From the NCBI GenBank assembly GCA_902805475.1, contig CADCSX010000005.1:1623501-1687500 (forward strand): 64,000 bases of DNA, read 5' to 3'. A program made the position numbers and the translations under genes. This document shows positions 24,917-38,307 of the stretch, one piece after another. The stretch comes from Entonaema liquescens. Taxonomy: Eukaryota > Ascomycota > Sordariomycetes > Xylariales > Xylariaceae. The number at the start of each line of letters is the position of its first letter. The stretch's first letter is position 1. Under the pieces are notes generated by a model that saw only the letters and a list, made by a program, of their open reading frames with translations, searched no databases and had not been told where the DNA came from.

Positions 24917-26649
24917 CTTGCAATCAGATACTAAGCACTGGTGCTTTGAAACTGTTATAGATCACGAAATCCCCTTAGCTAAGTGGCTGGGCCGGATAGC
25001 TACCTTTTTGTAGCGAAGCAGATATAACATGAGCTTCTTAAAATGGCCTAGTAAGTGAAAGGTATATGCTATTAGATGGTCTCGTGGATTCTAATAATAG
25101 TGAAAGCTGTAAGGTTTCGTGGAACGGATTTGGACAGGTCAGCAACAGGCCAGACCGAGAACCAAATACTAGGTGCTGGTAGGCGCATGTGGTAACGAGC
25201 CATTAAAGGTGCCGTATAACTATATAGGCTCAATTCAGCCTGTAGCTAGATGTTTCTAGACCGCAGAAAATAGGCCGGCCCGGGCGAGGCTTTCACTCAG
25301 CATGAAAAATAAATTGGCAGATAAAAACGGCGAAGCGTCAGCTGCGAACGTAATTGCTACTGAACATTAGTATCGTCACCTTGCATTCAGGGCTAGGTGA
25401 TTCCATTTCCTAGTTTGAATGATGACGATTCTTGCATTCGGGTGCTTTCTCGTATAGTTCGTCGTGTCTCCTTTTGGTATGCGCTGTGAGGTTCCGTCGA
25501 ACCGTAGCTAGAGCACTCGCGCACATTATCTCAGGCGAATACTTTTAGGAATACTTGGTGGCATGTTAGAGCGATATCTCCTTTTTTCCCTCTTTATCAA
25601 TTTATTCATAATAAAATTAGTACTTTTCCTAAGTGTTGTTAACAAGTGCGCTCTGTGCCTAAGTATTTTGCCAGAAACCCCTGGCTATGGTAAGTCCCCG
25701 CGATGGTAGGCTAATAAAGCTACCTGGTAACTCCAAATACCATATCGCAGGTAACGAGGCTCATAGAAGGAAAATAGATGTTATAAGGCCAGCTTAGAAT
25801 TATGTCACGTTGCATCTCACTTATTATACTTAAGTGTCTAGTAGCTGTGAAGCTACAAAGCAATCTTATGATTCATTTTCGGATTATTATATAGGGGTTC
25901 TGGATGTGCTGCATGGTACATCTTGAGGCAATACGCTCTACATCATCGGTTGTGAGAATGAAGGAGCTTGTTAATTTAGGGGAGCTGGATAGTGTAGGCT
26001 CAAATTACGGGAACGTTACCGCACAGTGTCATACTTTTGACCCAGAAATACATAATGGTTACGTCCACTTATCACCATACTGGTTTCATTACTTCCCTTC
26101 TGCGTGACGTACATTATACAAGATTCTTCAAATACGAGAAAACCACGAAGCTGATAGACCTTCGCGTGTATCGTATCTACCTCAGAATAAACGACATAAG
26201 CCGGATAGCACAGGGCTATTTCAACTCCGAGCAACGTTGCAAGGTTATTATCACCTCAATCGTACGATGACCCAACTGTTATATAATGATACGCTAGATA
26301 TCTCTGAAGGGATAACCAGAAATTGAGTATTATGAATATTGAGGATAGCTTATAATAATTCAAAACGACTGCCCCCTTTCTATTATTGTCAGAGATGAGC
26401 CCGTGAGTGAGGTCATACGTAGAGTGAATACAGGAAGCAGCAGCGTGGCTGCTGTGTGGTAGCAGATAGTAATGGTGATCTATTAACGCTTAACCTCCTA
26501 ACTAGTAGCGAGGGCGCTCCGCGCCCCTTATATATGATATGTACTGTAGATCTATCCCTAATTCTGACTAGCTATCCTTAGACCCCTGACAATTATTTCT
26601 TGCGACGTATTGCATCCCGCCACTAATCTCATCGCTTGCCCTTGACTTA
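24917..26649. other. Intergenic, 1.7 kb
   Basis: AT-rich region between the Thr-rich gene and the BED-finger element. No supported gene. Confidence 0.5.
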
Positions 26650-27345
26650 GGGCATGCTAGAGATGTTATTTTTACTATGCGCATAACGCATTATACCGTA
26701 TAATGACACATAATGGCGCATAATAGATCTATTATGCGCATAACGGAATGGGGACCCCCGATTATCCGGCGCGCTAGTACAAAGATGGGGCTAGTCTACT
26801 GTTGAAGTATCGTGTTTGAAGCTTTTCAAGGTTACCTACATATGTACGAATTTAATAAGATTAAAATTACAATTACGGGTCTTACACGTAAAATGACGCG
26901 TTGAGCTTGTGGACATACGGGTTAATAGACTTGTTATCTGGGGTAATAGACGAGGTAATAGACGGCGATTCGGATCTTTGTCGATTTAAATACGTTTGAT
27001 ATAAGGCACAGTTGACTAGATGGCGGCGTAGGTTGGATGAACCTGACCCAGCACATAACTCCTTCTTACAATGCTTACAAACAGCCCGTTTTTGTACTAA
27101 AGAGCCTTAATCGATAAGGGTAAATTAACTGAACGTAATATCGTTTTTGGGAGGTATTTCGATTGAATTTGAGGGTGTTTTAGGTCAAAATAGGTATTGT
27201 TATTGTTGTTGTACGATACACGAAGAAATTTTCGCTAAGTCATACGCATTATACGCAAATTGTATGGCATTATACGCATAATAGCGTATAATGACATTAT
27301 ATCGCATAATAGATCTATTATGCGCATAATGAGCATGCCCGGCAT
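26650..27345. mobile_element. Decayed non-autonomous DNA transposon with BED finger
   Basis: Outer inverted ends share GGGCATGCT ... TATGCGCATAA (left 26651-26688; right, reverse-complemented, 27345-27318). Inside each end lies a direct copy of a TA-rich block containing the perfect palindrome GCATAATAGATCTATTATGC (left about 26717-26737, right about 27309-27328) with further CATTATA/TATAATG units. The interior carries a BED-type zinc finger fragment on the minus strand. The architecture suggests an internally deleted hAT-like element, but no catalytic domain and no clear target duplication were found. Confidence 0.55.
26882..27106 (-). pseudogene. BED-type zinc finger fragment (hAT transposase N-terminus)
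   Basis: An open frame without ATG reads KRAVCKHCKKELCAGSGSS, then NLRRHLVNCALYQTYLNRQR. This is C-x2-C with a downstream H-x4-C, the BED finger pattern of hAT transposases. It runs about 74 codons and ends FYV-stop at 26882. An upstream stop directly precedes the fragment, and no RNase-H-like or dimerisation region follows. Read as the remnant N-terminus of a transposase in a truncated element. A domesticated small BED protein is a less likely alternative. Confidence 0.6.
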
Positions 27346-27541
27346 GCAACCCGAGCAGGTATAAATAAAACAACCACCCCTAAACGCCCTGTAGATGCAT
27401 TCCATATCGGCACAGCCTAATTCATTAATCGTATTTAACGCCCATCTCTCTAGACATATTCTCGAGCATTCTGCTCTGGTCCGATATCCGCCTTCATACC
27501 CTGCGCATGATGCGGCGCATACGTGGTTATACTTGGAATGC

Positions 27542-28997
27542 TCACATTTTGGCCCATTGGCTGTTGCGTATTCGTGACATTGTTTCCTGGCCGTTCTGTT
27601 GATTCCACGGCTCCATGTTGTAGCCATTTGGTTCGTTCTTGGACTTATTCCACCTCTTTTGGATGAACTTCTTCGTGATGATGATGAGCATCATGACCGG
27701 GAAGAGGAAGAGAATGAGACCTGCAAGGACGTAGTTGTACTGCGATGCCTGGGCAAGCGGGAAGCCACTGGATTGGGATGTTAGTAAATTGCATTTAAAA
27801 TCAATAACTCAAGCAGGGTGCTTACAGGAATGCATTGACAACTCCCATGACAATGATCACGCGGCCCATCCATACGTGAATAGGGGCCATTTTGGTCTTC
27901 TGCTGCGTCTTCTTGAAATTGCGGTGGTGCAAGAAGCCAAGAGCGAACTGGGCGAAGATGAAAATGAAGATGAGAATGCCAATGACCTGATGGGCAGTGT
28001 TGACCTTTTTGGACTGCGACTATATTAGCTTCGTCTCCTCTCACCGAATAGATAATGACCAACATACCCTATTGTAGTACTTGCTGATAGAAAACCCAAG
28101 ACTCGAGCCGACAATGGTGAGAATGAAAGCGAAGCCCTGGTTAATACCGTGCCAGCGAACCCAGCTCCCCAAATGTAGCACAAAACGCCAAAGGGATATA
28201 ACCCAACGAACACGAGAACCATGATGATCGCGTGCATCAGTGCCGCGATATCCTTTTTGCCCTCCTTCGATAGCCCCTGAGTCGTAGCGATGCGTGTACT
28301 GTTCTCCGACCTGTCAATAGTCGGGACACCCGCTGGTCCCGTAGCGTGAGCCATATCCAGTGTAAACGTGCCGTAATTGTAATGCATCCTCAGCGGCGCA
28401 CCGAACGAATCGGACTTGAGTGTACTACTATCACCAGCAGCGTATATCATATTCTGCGATTTGCTCGAAACGTCGACCTTCCAGTACCGCCCGACCATGA
28501 CCGGCAGTTGCCACAACGCCCGTTGAAGATAAATGTTCCATTATCCAGCCCTGTGCCATCCAGTGCATCAATCTTGATATCAGGGGTAAAAACGGGTTCT
28601 GAATGACCAGAGGCTATTCGCGGCGATAATGTGACATTCTGTCCCGATTCCGATGGGTAGGCCAACAGAATCAGCGCGCCGGCCATGTGATCGGATCCGA
28701 GTCCAACGGCGGCCCAACTCGTCCCCTCTGGAAACATCAACGAGAAATACAGATCAGTCGTAGAGTCGCTTGGAACATTAAGCGCGAAGGCAAGGTCTCG
28801 CGGGGGTGAAATAAAGACTGAACCAGCAGCCGTGTTTGATGAAGTGTTATTAGCATCCTGTGCTTGTGTAGAAGTAGTGAAGAGAGATAGAGCTACATGA
28901 TGTTATTAGTGTCTGATATTGCCCCGGAACACTGAGAGAGAGATATACCTGCAGAGACAGCTAAGCTCAGCCCGCTGAGAGTACTGGAGGACTTCAT
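27542..28997 (-). CDS. DOMON-cytochrome b561 redox membrane protein
   Basis: Exons 28997-28949, 28892-28068, 28019-27826 and 27767-27542. After a signal peptide the N-terminal half is a DOMON / cellobiose-dehydrogenase-like cytochrome domain (YFSLMFPEGTSWAAVGLGSD, MAGALILLAY, FNGRCGNCRSWSGG). The C-terminal half is cytochrome b561 with five visible TM helices and candidate heme-binding His in ALMHAII, WVRWHGINQG, NTAHQVIG and APIHVWMG. Likely transfers electrons across the plasma membrane to extracellular acceptors (family inference). Frame is broken at about 28478-28484 (SGGTG/KVDVSS) and at about 28165-28185 (YPFGV/HLGSWVRWHG). Adding one base at each gives exactly 432 codons and restores conserved sequence, so an intact gene of 431 residues is likely. 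Confidence 0.85.
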
Positions 28998-30020
28998 ATT
29001 CGACTCTATATAGAAAATAGGAAAATTGGTGGGTATCAATCGACGTGAAGGTCAAGCCAAAAGTGTGTATAGAAAACTAAGAATTAAATATATGAAAATG
29101 TAACCTTCCCGCAAAGATAGAAATAGGAACAAAAAGGAAACGGTGATACCAATAGTGTCGAAGTAATACCTAATGATCTCTTGAATTTCCTCCTCACTGC
29201 GACAGTAGCCCTTTTAAATACGCGTACTCGCCTAGTGTACCGGCATAGCATATCCGGCCCCAGATCCGACAGCATCGTGACGCGCCCGGCTATTGGATCT
29301 AAGGTAGCATATCGGCGGCAAGCTACAGACCCCAATTTCGGTATGCGTCTGGAGTGCTGATTGGTTAACTCTTTGAAAGTCCCTGTAATGCAGAGGCATT
29401 GATTGGCTACAACTGTTTTCGTAGGCCCTGCCAAGCGCCCCGACTGCAGCCCGCGCTTGTTGAAGAGAAGGATATTTATAGAGACTCTGCGATTGGCTAT
29501 CTCTTTGAAGTTACACGCTGAAGAATTATATTTTCTTTTATTTGTTGTTATTTATCCTACTTTACCTTGAACATGTCTGCATTAAGCGATCTGCGTTAGT
29601 TTCAGGGCTGCCCAAGCTTAGACGTAAATAATAAGTGTTTGTTCAACCTCATCGCCTTGTAGGTACTTTGAGGGGTAGCCTTTGTAGTGACCCGACCATA
29701 ATAAAGTCAAAGCGCTTTTCAACCACGAAATATACGAAGAGATTTAGCTCATGCAACCATGATTGACTTCTAAAATATGAATTCAGACTGCTGGCATCAT
29801 TTCATCTCTCAGAGAATGCAGTCCCAAGTATATACACGAAGATTAATAGAAGCCAAATATCGTCCGCCTTGATCCTCAATATGAACGATTTACCAACTAC
29901 TTGGGTATCGATAGGTGCTCGAGGTATTATTCAATACTCCGGCAGTGAAAGAAAAGATAAAAGAGTCGTCATCGTCGTTATAATCAAATGTCCCTTCTAA
30001 TATCCCACTTTTTAACATAT
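28998..30020. other. Intergenic, 1.0 kb
   Basis: 5' flank of the b561 gene (a TATTTAAAAGG element on the minus strand at about 29208-29219) and 3' flank of the PI-PLC-like gene. No further gene. Confidence 0.5.
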
Positions 30021-31080
30021 TTAGAATCCGTTGAGTAGGTCCTGGGCCTTTATCGTCTCTCCTACGCTGACAAAATCAAGCTATATGTATTTGTTAGCAA
30101 TGTTCCGTCAAGTATATTGGTTGAAAGGGGATACATCTCCCTGAACAGTAGGAACTTACCAAGACTACGTTGGGCACGCGACCATGGCTACTCTTGCAAG
30201 TTTCTGTCTGCGCAGTGATGGATTCTACTGAATTGGTGTTGTGCGCTTCAATCAGGTCCGGGATTAAAACATCAGGGAAGAGTTCGATGTTTCGGTTGTG
30301 GTTGGCGAGGAACATCCGGCCGTCAGCTGAAGCGCCTGAGGGCCTGTCGACTCCGCATCCGTTAAGGATGTCCTCTGTTGGATCAAAGGGAGTTTCGAAG
30401 TAGTATGCGAACTCATCCAGGATGTAGGGGACCTTGGAGGTGTCCATATTGTAGTCTGCTGGTTGTTAGGTTACTTAGTCGCGGAACTCGGAATGTAGAC
30501 AGTTCATACCCATGAATACCATCACTCTCTTTCCGCTTGAGATCATATCTCCTAAGGTAGGCCAGTCATCTAGACCGAGCTGCTTATCCGGTGTAAAGAC
30601 GTAACTATCCAGCCCAGTTGACTTGAATATGTCACCGTACTTATTGATGTCAATAGCATCAGGGTTTGTGAGAAGCAGTGTCACTACTTCGTTGGGGTGA
30701 GCATCTAGCCAAGTCTTGATAGGGCCCAGGTAGTCTTGTAATGAGCCGGCATCCTCTAATAAGCTATTTCGCAAATTACTATCGAGTTCTCCGAAGCTAT
30801 AGACTTGAGGTATAACCTACCACGAGGTGTGGCACATTTGAGGTGAGCCATCCTTTTCTTGGGTTTGCGCCTGGAGGAAACGCACGCCTTGGTCTAATTG
30901 TTCCGTCGGTTCAGTTAACTGGTTGTCTGCTGGGCCGACCCCAGTAAACGGCGAATTGTGCGCCCCCACGAAGGTCACTTTGCTGTACTGTCGGTCGCAG
31001 AGCTCAGCGTGGCCGTTACAGTCGGCCGCAAGAGACCCCGCCGCGACGGCAAGGGCTGAGATGAGGAAGCTATTGCGCAT
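30021..31080 (-). CDS. Secreted PI-PLC X-domain protein
   Basis: Exons 31080-30821, 30763-30510, 30455-30160 and 30080-30021 give 289 residues. A signal peptide (MRNSFLISALAVAAGSLAA) is followed by CNGHAELCDRQYSKVTFVGA, with HNSPF holding the first catalytic His of the PI-PLC X fold; QMCHTSCLLEDAGSLQDYLG and KTWLDAHPNEVVTLLLTN follow. This is the small fungal secreted PLC-like phosphodiesterase family, often induced around hosts or substrates. Phosphoinositide or GPI cleavage is expected from the family but not shown here. All splice joins (for example MVFM/DYNMDTS) keep frame. A TATATAA element lies only about 12-20 bases upstream of the ATG. Confidence 0.85.
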
Positions 31081-34000
31081 TTTGGAGTAGTTTATATAAA
31101 AGTGTTTTTTAAAAAAAAAGAAAATGAATTAAATCTGTATAATGATCAACACTATGTAGATAGAGAGAATTGAATGGTGAATGAAGATCTCAACTCGATC
31201 TAGAGCTATGGCGATGGCATAATATGTATTGTCGCAGCGGCCCTTGTATTGTACTTAAATAGGAAATATTTTTGGCACAGAGCCTGAAAGCACCTAGAGG
31301 GGAACGAACAAACGAAACACCAATGGCAATTATGAAGAATGACCAGGGGTCGCAGGACTCTTTCACCAGGAACAAAACATTATCAAGGCTCCTTTCTTTC
31401 TAGCGTGTGCCTGTGACATGTGGGCGGCTATGCCGAATAGAGATTGAGACCTTCTACATTTGCCATCTAGAATGTCTTAAGGGGTCCTGTATGGATTCGG
31501 GCCTTGTGAGCATGCTGGCAAGTTTAACGAGACAGCTGGATCAAATAGGAGTTTGCGCGAGGCCCACGACAGACAAGGGTCCCCCCGCGCCTCCAACACC
31601 AAAATATATCCTTGAAGCCTTGATGCTACGCCGCTCTATTACCTAGATAGCTAACCAAAGATCTCTTCGTGCAGCGGATCTGGGTTTCCTCAGACTTGGG
31701 TTGTCTGCAAGAGATCTCGCTTTCCTCTTTGGGCAGGACAAAAACATAAATATCATGACTTTTAGATCTTTCGGTAGTTATTATAACTCTATAATCCCCA
31801 CTGAAGAGGCACGATGTATAAAATGGAATACATTTGCCCCGTACGCCTCAAAAATGGAACATTGTCTGCTTTAACGCCCCACTGTCATCGATGCTTTACG
31901 CCTCATGTCGCCTAAGATGTTTATCATCGACGCGACACCGATCATTTTTACTCAGCGCCCGTGATGGCCATTAAACGCTCAAGTGCCGAAGAATAAACAT
32001 GTACCTTGCAGTCTATCGACCAATTAGAATTGGTAGACGAAGCTCTGAGCACCTTGAATGTCTTCAGTGGTGGGAGCGGGGCCCACACGCCTGAGACCCC
32101 TTTTCCAAGCTTGGTCATTCCTCCATCTATTATTGGTAGACATACCCATGGACTTTTTACCAGGGTGTCAAGCGAAACCTGTGGTTCGTTATATACCAAC
32201 ATTTAATCTATCCTCAACAGACCGTTTCTATCGTGCAACTAACTTCACCGCTGTAATTAGGTAAATATATCATATTATTAGACTGAAAACACTCTAGACT
32301 CAAATCCTAATATAAGTCGTTGAAACTGTATCATTGAAAGGCTAGTCTCGCGGAAATTTTCCAAAAAAGACAACCACTCATACCATAATGAATGAATACC
32401 TATCAGTTAGTTGAATAAGTCGTTGTCCTAATATTTAAGAGCCACTAAAAGACAGAGTCATATATATAGAGGGCCTGATATATAAGAAATCTAAGCAGCT
32501 CGTTCCCCGACAGCTAGCCATATGATATCCCACGGATTAGCCGCTAAGACTAGATTTCGTCTAACTACATAGACTAGATGATGGTATAAGTCTACGAGTT
32601 AATAGGCTTACCTAGGTGTATAGCTAGGTAACTGATGATCTCGGCCCTTTCGTTAGGAATTATCCGAGCCCAAGCCAGACTAGTATATTTGCGAAGAGAA
32701 GCAGCTACCTAACAGCAATTAGCAAGCTCCTAGTTGTTATTAGATATGCTAGGCGAGCACGGCTGAGGTAGAGAAAGCTCGCTAGGCCTCAAAGAACCAA
32801 TGGCTATATTAAATGATGGCAATTTATGAGTTCCGCCTGCCATGAATGTGCTGAGTATTTTAGAAAAGGGGTTATGATTGATCTCACAGTTGAGGCATCG
32901 GCAATAGCTTCGCCGAATAGTACGGATCTTAGTTCAATTAATGGTCTTATTATCCAAATCCAGGATCTAGATTAGAATAGCTTTATAACCCTTCCGGGAG
33001 AGTGGGCGAGTAGGTAATTCGTGAAAGGCCTTCTGCCCTTGGGTGGAACTGTCGTTACGGTACGGACAAAGACGTACTCCTTGAAGATAAGAGGTAGAGC
33101 CATTAAATACTTTTATAATATCACGTTTCTTCTGTTCATTACGAAGAAATCGAAAAGTAAAGTTCGTGGAATTTGGAGGATTTACAGCGTTTTCATTGGC
33201 TCGTTACATGATATATAGGTAGGTAGTCGTTACGTCTGTTAGGCTTCTTTGCTAGACCATTGTCCTACTATCGGTTTCGCTGAAATCAGAGGTGTCTATT
33301 ATTGTATTACAGTTAAATTACTTCGAGTCTATTCATACTATCTTCGAGAAACCCAAATTTGAAGAACAAGTTACCTAACTTGTACCCATCTGCAGCACTG
33401 GTCGGTAGGGTTAATGTAGTAGAAACGCGACCTGTCATTATAAGCTCTCAAAGTACTACGCTCTTTATTATGGCGCGTGATGGGATTTTTAATTTATTTG
33501 GATTGTCTTCTACATCGATACTCGGCTAGTAAGTGCCGTGTTGTCATTACTGAAGTAGTGAACCACACCGAACTTACCCCCTCTAAACATCCTTTCACGA
33601 AGCAGATAAAGATGACAGGAAAGCTACTTGGCTCGGTGCTAAGCCGTAAGTTTACTACTGAAGACGTCTGATATGAAGGTATCTAGACATTGGCGTAAGT
33701 AATTATGACGCAGAGCCCTACGTGAGCGTGAAGACAATCATTGGACAGGGGGTTATTTCGTGAGAGCCAAGCCTACCTATATAGACACTTAGTTTGGGGA
33801 TCAATGCCTCCGCAAGCATCGCATCTAGGCCGAAAACTAAAATTTGGTAAGCTTTGGCGTATTATGGGATTCTTAGACAGGGTTTAAAGTAAGGGGCAGA
33901 GCCGGTGCTGCGATTAGAATTATCGTGTCCCGTAGCTAAGATCGAAGAAAGCTTTCGTGATAGCCTCGCGATTGGTGCCAATATAGGCAGCATAGTCTGG

Positions 34001-37000
34001 TACTGGCCTTCAGTTGCAAGTAACCGAGGATTAGTCTATCGAAGGTAATTCAAAGGGGCATGGATCTTGTGTTAGGGGGGCTTAAGTAGCTACACGATAG
34101 AATTTTGCATATGTTACGACGTTATACACCAGGGACGACTTAGCGTAGGTAGGCCCAAATGCGAGTCGATAAGTCCTGTATATCTAAGAGGTAGCTACAT
34201 CACATCAATGTGATGGTGGATATTGGGTTGCGATTAGAATGCTTGCTCTACCTAGGATGTAAGGATGGAAAGTAAGTATGTACCTAAGTAAAAGCGCTAT
34301 CTTTCATGTGCTTCGAGAGCAGCTACAAATTAGGCGACCATGGAACATGTACTATTATTATATCCCCAAAAAGACACTTAAAAATTTAGGGGAATACCTA
34401 TTGTAGTCCCCTCGCCGTCTCTAAGTAGATGTGTTACCTATATATCATACCTAGGTATTAACAAGACACAAATGCATCCAAAGCCGTCCAACTACAAGGG
34501 GGCTCGTCAGATCTTCTAAGAAAATATATTACCTACTATTCAAGTATCGCTGAGACAGCTTCGTAGAAGACTTCGCAGGATATCCCGCGGAGGAAATACT
34601 ATAGAGAAGGTATTAGCTTTGAGAAATCTCCCTACTAAAGACGTAGGTTAAGCTCCCAGGCCTATGTCATTTGGTCATAGTTTGCCTAGTCCTATTTAAT
34701 AACTCTACTGTCAAAGTCCTATGAAGATATTGAAAATGTGAATTGACTGCCTACCTCCTAGAGCTTAGTGTGCTACGTATCCCTATAGCAGTAGGGTTAC
34801 GCCTGGTTGATCATGTCTGTAGAGGCATATTGCACGTGTACCAAGACGGAGATCGCCGGAGATTTTAGTAGCTTATTGAAATCAGTTAGTGTTGTTGATT
34901 CAGTACCTAAAGTAGCCCGCGCAAGGGTTATAGTCGATGTAGCGTTAGGTAGTGGAGAGCCCTCGAGGGTACGAATCGCTATCCTAAAGTAGATAGATCC
35001 CGTGTTAGGGATATGGCTTGGTTCTCTACAATGTTTCCAAGGTACTCGGGATGGGTTCCGGGCTTAAACTAACCAAGCCCAGGTAACCTGCGATTAGGAC
35101 CGCTTCGGCAATTGATAGCCAAACTTTATTCATGGTCTGCAGTGAAAAACTAACTTAAAATGCTGGGATTATTGAGGGTTCAAAGCAACAAGGTACCTGG
35201 AAGATTCCCACCGAAATATTCTACTAGGTGAATCACTTTGCAGATAGCAGTTTAGTTTTGTAGTGCATGAGAGGAAAAAAAAAAAAAAGAATTCTTCCAA
35301 GGGACCCTGAGTAACTGACCCTGTTCGTGCTGTGGAATAAAAGGTCCATACCTATCTCTTCAATACTAAATAATGTACCTATTATGTATTATGTATTATG
35401 TATCATGTATTTACACTCCTAGTTTGATTTTGAGTAAGTCTTATGGGGGAGGGGGGTTACCGGATACTCGCACTCCCGGGGCTAGCTTGGAGGTAGGAGG
35501 AAAAGGACCTACTCTAAGCCTATAGGCATTATGTAAAGTCATGGATATGGATATATACAGGTGTATTCGTAGTATACGTACCATAATATGTGCAATCAGT
35601 AGAATATATACGTAGTTGCATATACCTAAGGTATCTGTTTGCTAGTAAGTAGGTAGGATATACGCCTTTTCCGGCTCGGGTATATGCAAGACCCCCTTGA
35701 TGATGATCTCCCGATTCCCGCATCGGCGAAAATTAAAGAGGATACGTGGGACCGTGGTATTAGTGGGTTTCTGGGGTAGAATCGTGGATAGAGATGGGGG
35801 TGAAGGGGGTGAAGGGGGTGAAGGGGGAGGGGGCTCTTGCGTGGCTGCGACCAGGGAATACTCTTCAAACAGGTTTGTATTCAACACTCTAGATTATATG
35901 CATATATACTAGATCTGATAGATTTGCCTTAGGTAGAACCGAGTTAAATTTTTAAGCGTTCCTTACCTACTCCACGTGCCATCGTCAGCAACTGATGCGA
36001 GATGATTTCATGACTCCAGTTCTTGTTGGATTGGTAAAGACTATTACGAAATGGCCTGGAAATACCACGGCCTATATGGCGGTAGCGGTACAGGGTGCTC
36101 AGGTATTCAAACTGACTGTGATAATTTACTATGCACTTAACCCAAGGCTTCTAGAAATACATATAGGTAAACCATTAGGTACTTACCAAATTGAGCTCTC
36201 TCGTCAGGTACCTACAATACATCCATACATCCATATACACGTGCTCTAATCAGTCACCTATTGATTGGAGAAGTCTTTGGCTTGTGAGCCGGATGACCTA
36301 GAGCCCAAACCATGCACGCTCTAACGGTTATTAGGGGTTCCATATGGCCCTTACAGCTTCAGCGCCATGGAATAGTTGTAGTAAACCGTGTTATTACAGC
36401 TACCAGCCCAGCATTGGATGTACTCTAGCCGCCAAGGAACAACAGGCAATTATGTAGTGCATGAGTTAGAAACGGAGAGCTACAATGGGATGGAGATGCG
36501 AAGCTAGCACTTAGCTGGAGATCCTTTAGTCTCAGTAGATTCTACGCCATACAACTCTTCAATAAGTGGGATTAGCTACTAGATTTTCCCAATTGAAGGG
36601 TCTTATTACCAACAGTGTGGAGTTACGATTAGTTGAATTCCATAGAAAAGGGACCGAGAATACAACCTAACTAGATTTTCAATAGGTAGAATATGTACCA
36701 GTCTATGTAGATTCGAGAACTGGAAATAAACTACGCATCTTTAGTAGTTCACTCCTTATAATTAAGCAGGGGTTGACTATCTTCAACGGAGAGCGAGTGA
36801 TTTCTAGGTACTCATCGACGGAATATACCGTAATGATGACCTCGCCAGGGCTAAGTAATCCTGACGATGCCCTAAAGACGGAGAGTCCGCTTGAATCTCG
36901 ATAAGATATCTCGATACGCCCTCAGGAAGCACTCAGCCCTGTTTTTAGAACAAAAACTACGCCTCGTGCTACCAATGCTATGGTGTATCCAACGAGCATG

Positions 37001-38307
37001 CGTTCGTCGCCGGGCATGTATGTAGGCAAATCCCGATACCTAGCAACCACGCCGCGGGCTAGGGCGGCACTTCTGGTGAATTACCGTCGGATATTATGTT
37101 CCTGGGCAGGATATTCGTCCTAAGGGCGGCACATGATGAAATTTTACATCCCATTGGGACTCGGTACTCAACGATATGGGCGCTTTCCTTTCATTGTACC
37201 TATTAGAGCTCATAGCCTGCCGGAGAATTATGCTATCCCGGACCTCTAGCTCCCACGAAGGAAGGTAAAGATGACACCATAGTAATTCAATCAAACACGA
37301 CATCATGACTAGTAAATATATGTAGAGATTTATACACTCACCTACGTATCTTATGCAAGAAAGGTCAACATAGCGTAGGAATCATCAAATTATGTCCGGT
37401 CTCTTATAATTAGGTAATCCAAGCACAACATACATAGAATATGGAGGTAAATTATTATTTTTATCATATTCAAATCGTATTGTATTTGATAGTAAAATCA
37501 CCCAGCTATTTGAAAATCCCAGTTTAAATACCCTTTGTGCTCATTTCGTGATAGTCATATCTTATGTATCTATTCGTCATAACTACATACCTCCTACACC
37601 TCCTACACTCGTAGCTAAATCTTGTCATAGAATGTGACATTGCCATCTAGGCTTAACCACTAAAACTATAAATCGAGTAGAAGCGTATAATATCCACGTA
37701 TGTCATTTAATTCTCTGGTTCCTCAAACTCTTCGTTACGTAGATAGCGCCAGTGTATATTCCACGCGCAATGGTTTCGTAATCCCTCCAGAACAGTTTTG
37801 TTGCATGCAGGCTTCCTACTGCAAGTTTGGGAATTCTGGACTTAGCCTTTAGTTCTTGCCGCTTCATTACTACTAAGCGTAGTAACGGCCGTGGCGTATT
37901 AATCCTTTGCCGATTGTTGGGCTGGCTTGGGCGCCGGTGTTCCTCTGAACCTAGTAGAGGTCTCTCGCATCAGCCTCACCAATTGGACGATGACCGCCTA
38001 ATATAGCAGCAGGCTTCAAACGTGCTCGGGCGCTGCATTTAGGTGATCATGGTCGATATATTGCGCTGACCAGCCGACAAGAGGTGCGACAATAATATTT
38101 AAGCCCCAGATTGCGGTATTGTCTTAGGTGCTTTTGCAAATAAGGGTTTATATAACCACAATGTTATTGCATGCCTGGTGACGACACGACTTAACACTTC
38201 GACGCGCCGGACGTGATATATAACTCCTAGCGCGACCTCTTCCCCTGCCATATCGGCAATCACTAGTATAGTGTATCGGGATGGCATCATTTCGACAAAC
38301 CCCATGA
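31081..38307. other. Gene desert, 7.2 kb, TA-rich
   Basis: No frame here has recognisable domains, and stops are dense in all six frames. TpA-containing words (CTAGG, TAGGTA, CTACCTA) are very common by eye. An A14-15 run lies near 35275-35290, a TATTATG triplication at about 35382-35405 and a GGGGGTGAA triplication at about 35796-35826. It may be long-decayed transposon sequence, possibly altered by repeat-induced point mutation, but I found no protein relic that proves this. Confidence 0.4.
35796..35834 (+). repeat. 9-bp G-rich tandem repeat (GGGGGTGAA)
   Basis: Three copies of GGGGGTGAA followed by GGGGGAGGGGG. Four or more runs of five Gs with 4-base spacers could form a G-quadruplex on the plus strand. 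Confidence 0.7.

Noticed and set aside
27235..27627. 130-codon frame on the minus strand overlapping the end of the b561 gene
   Set aside because: Overlaps the last b561 exon in another frame and then runs into the transposon palindromes.
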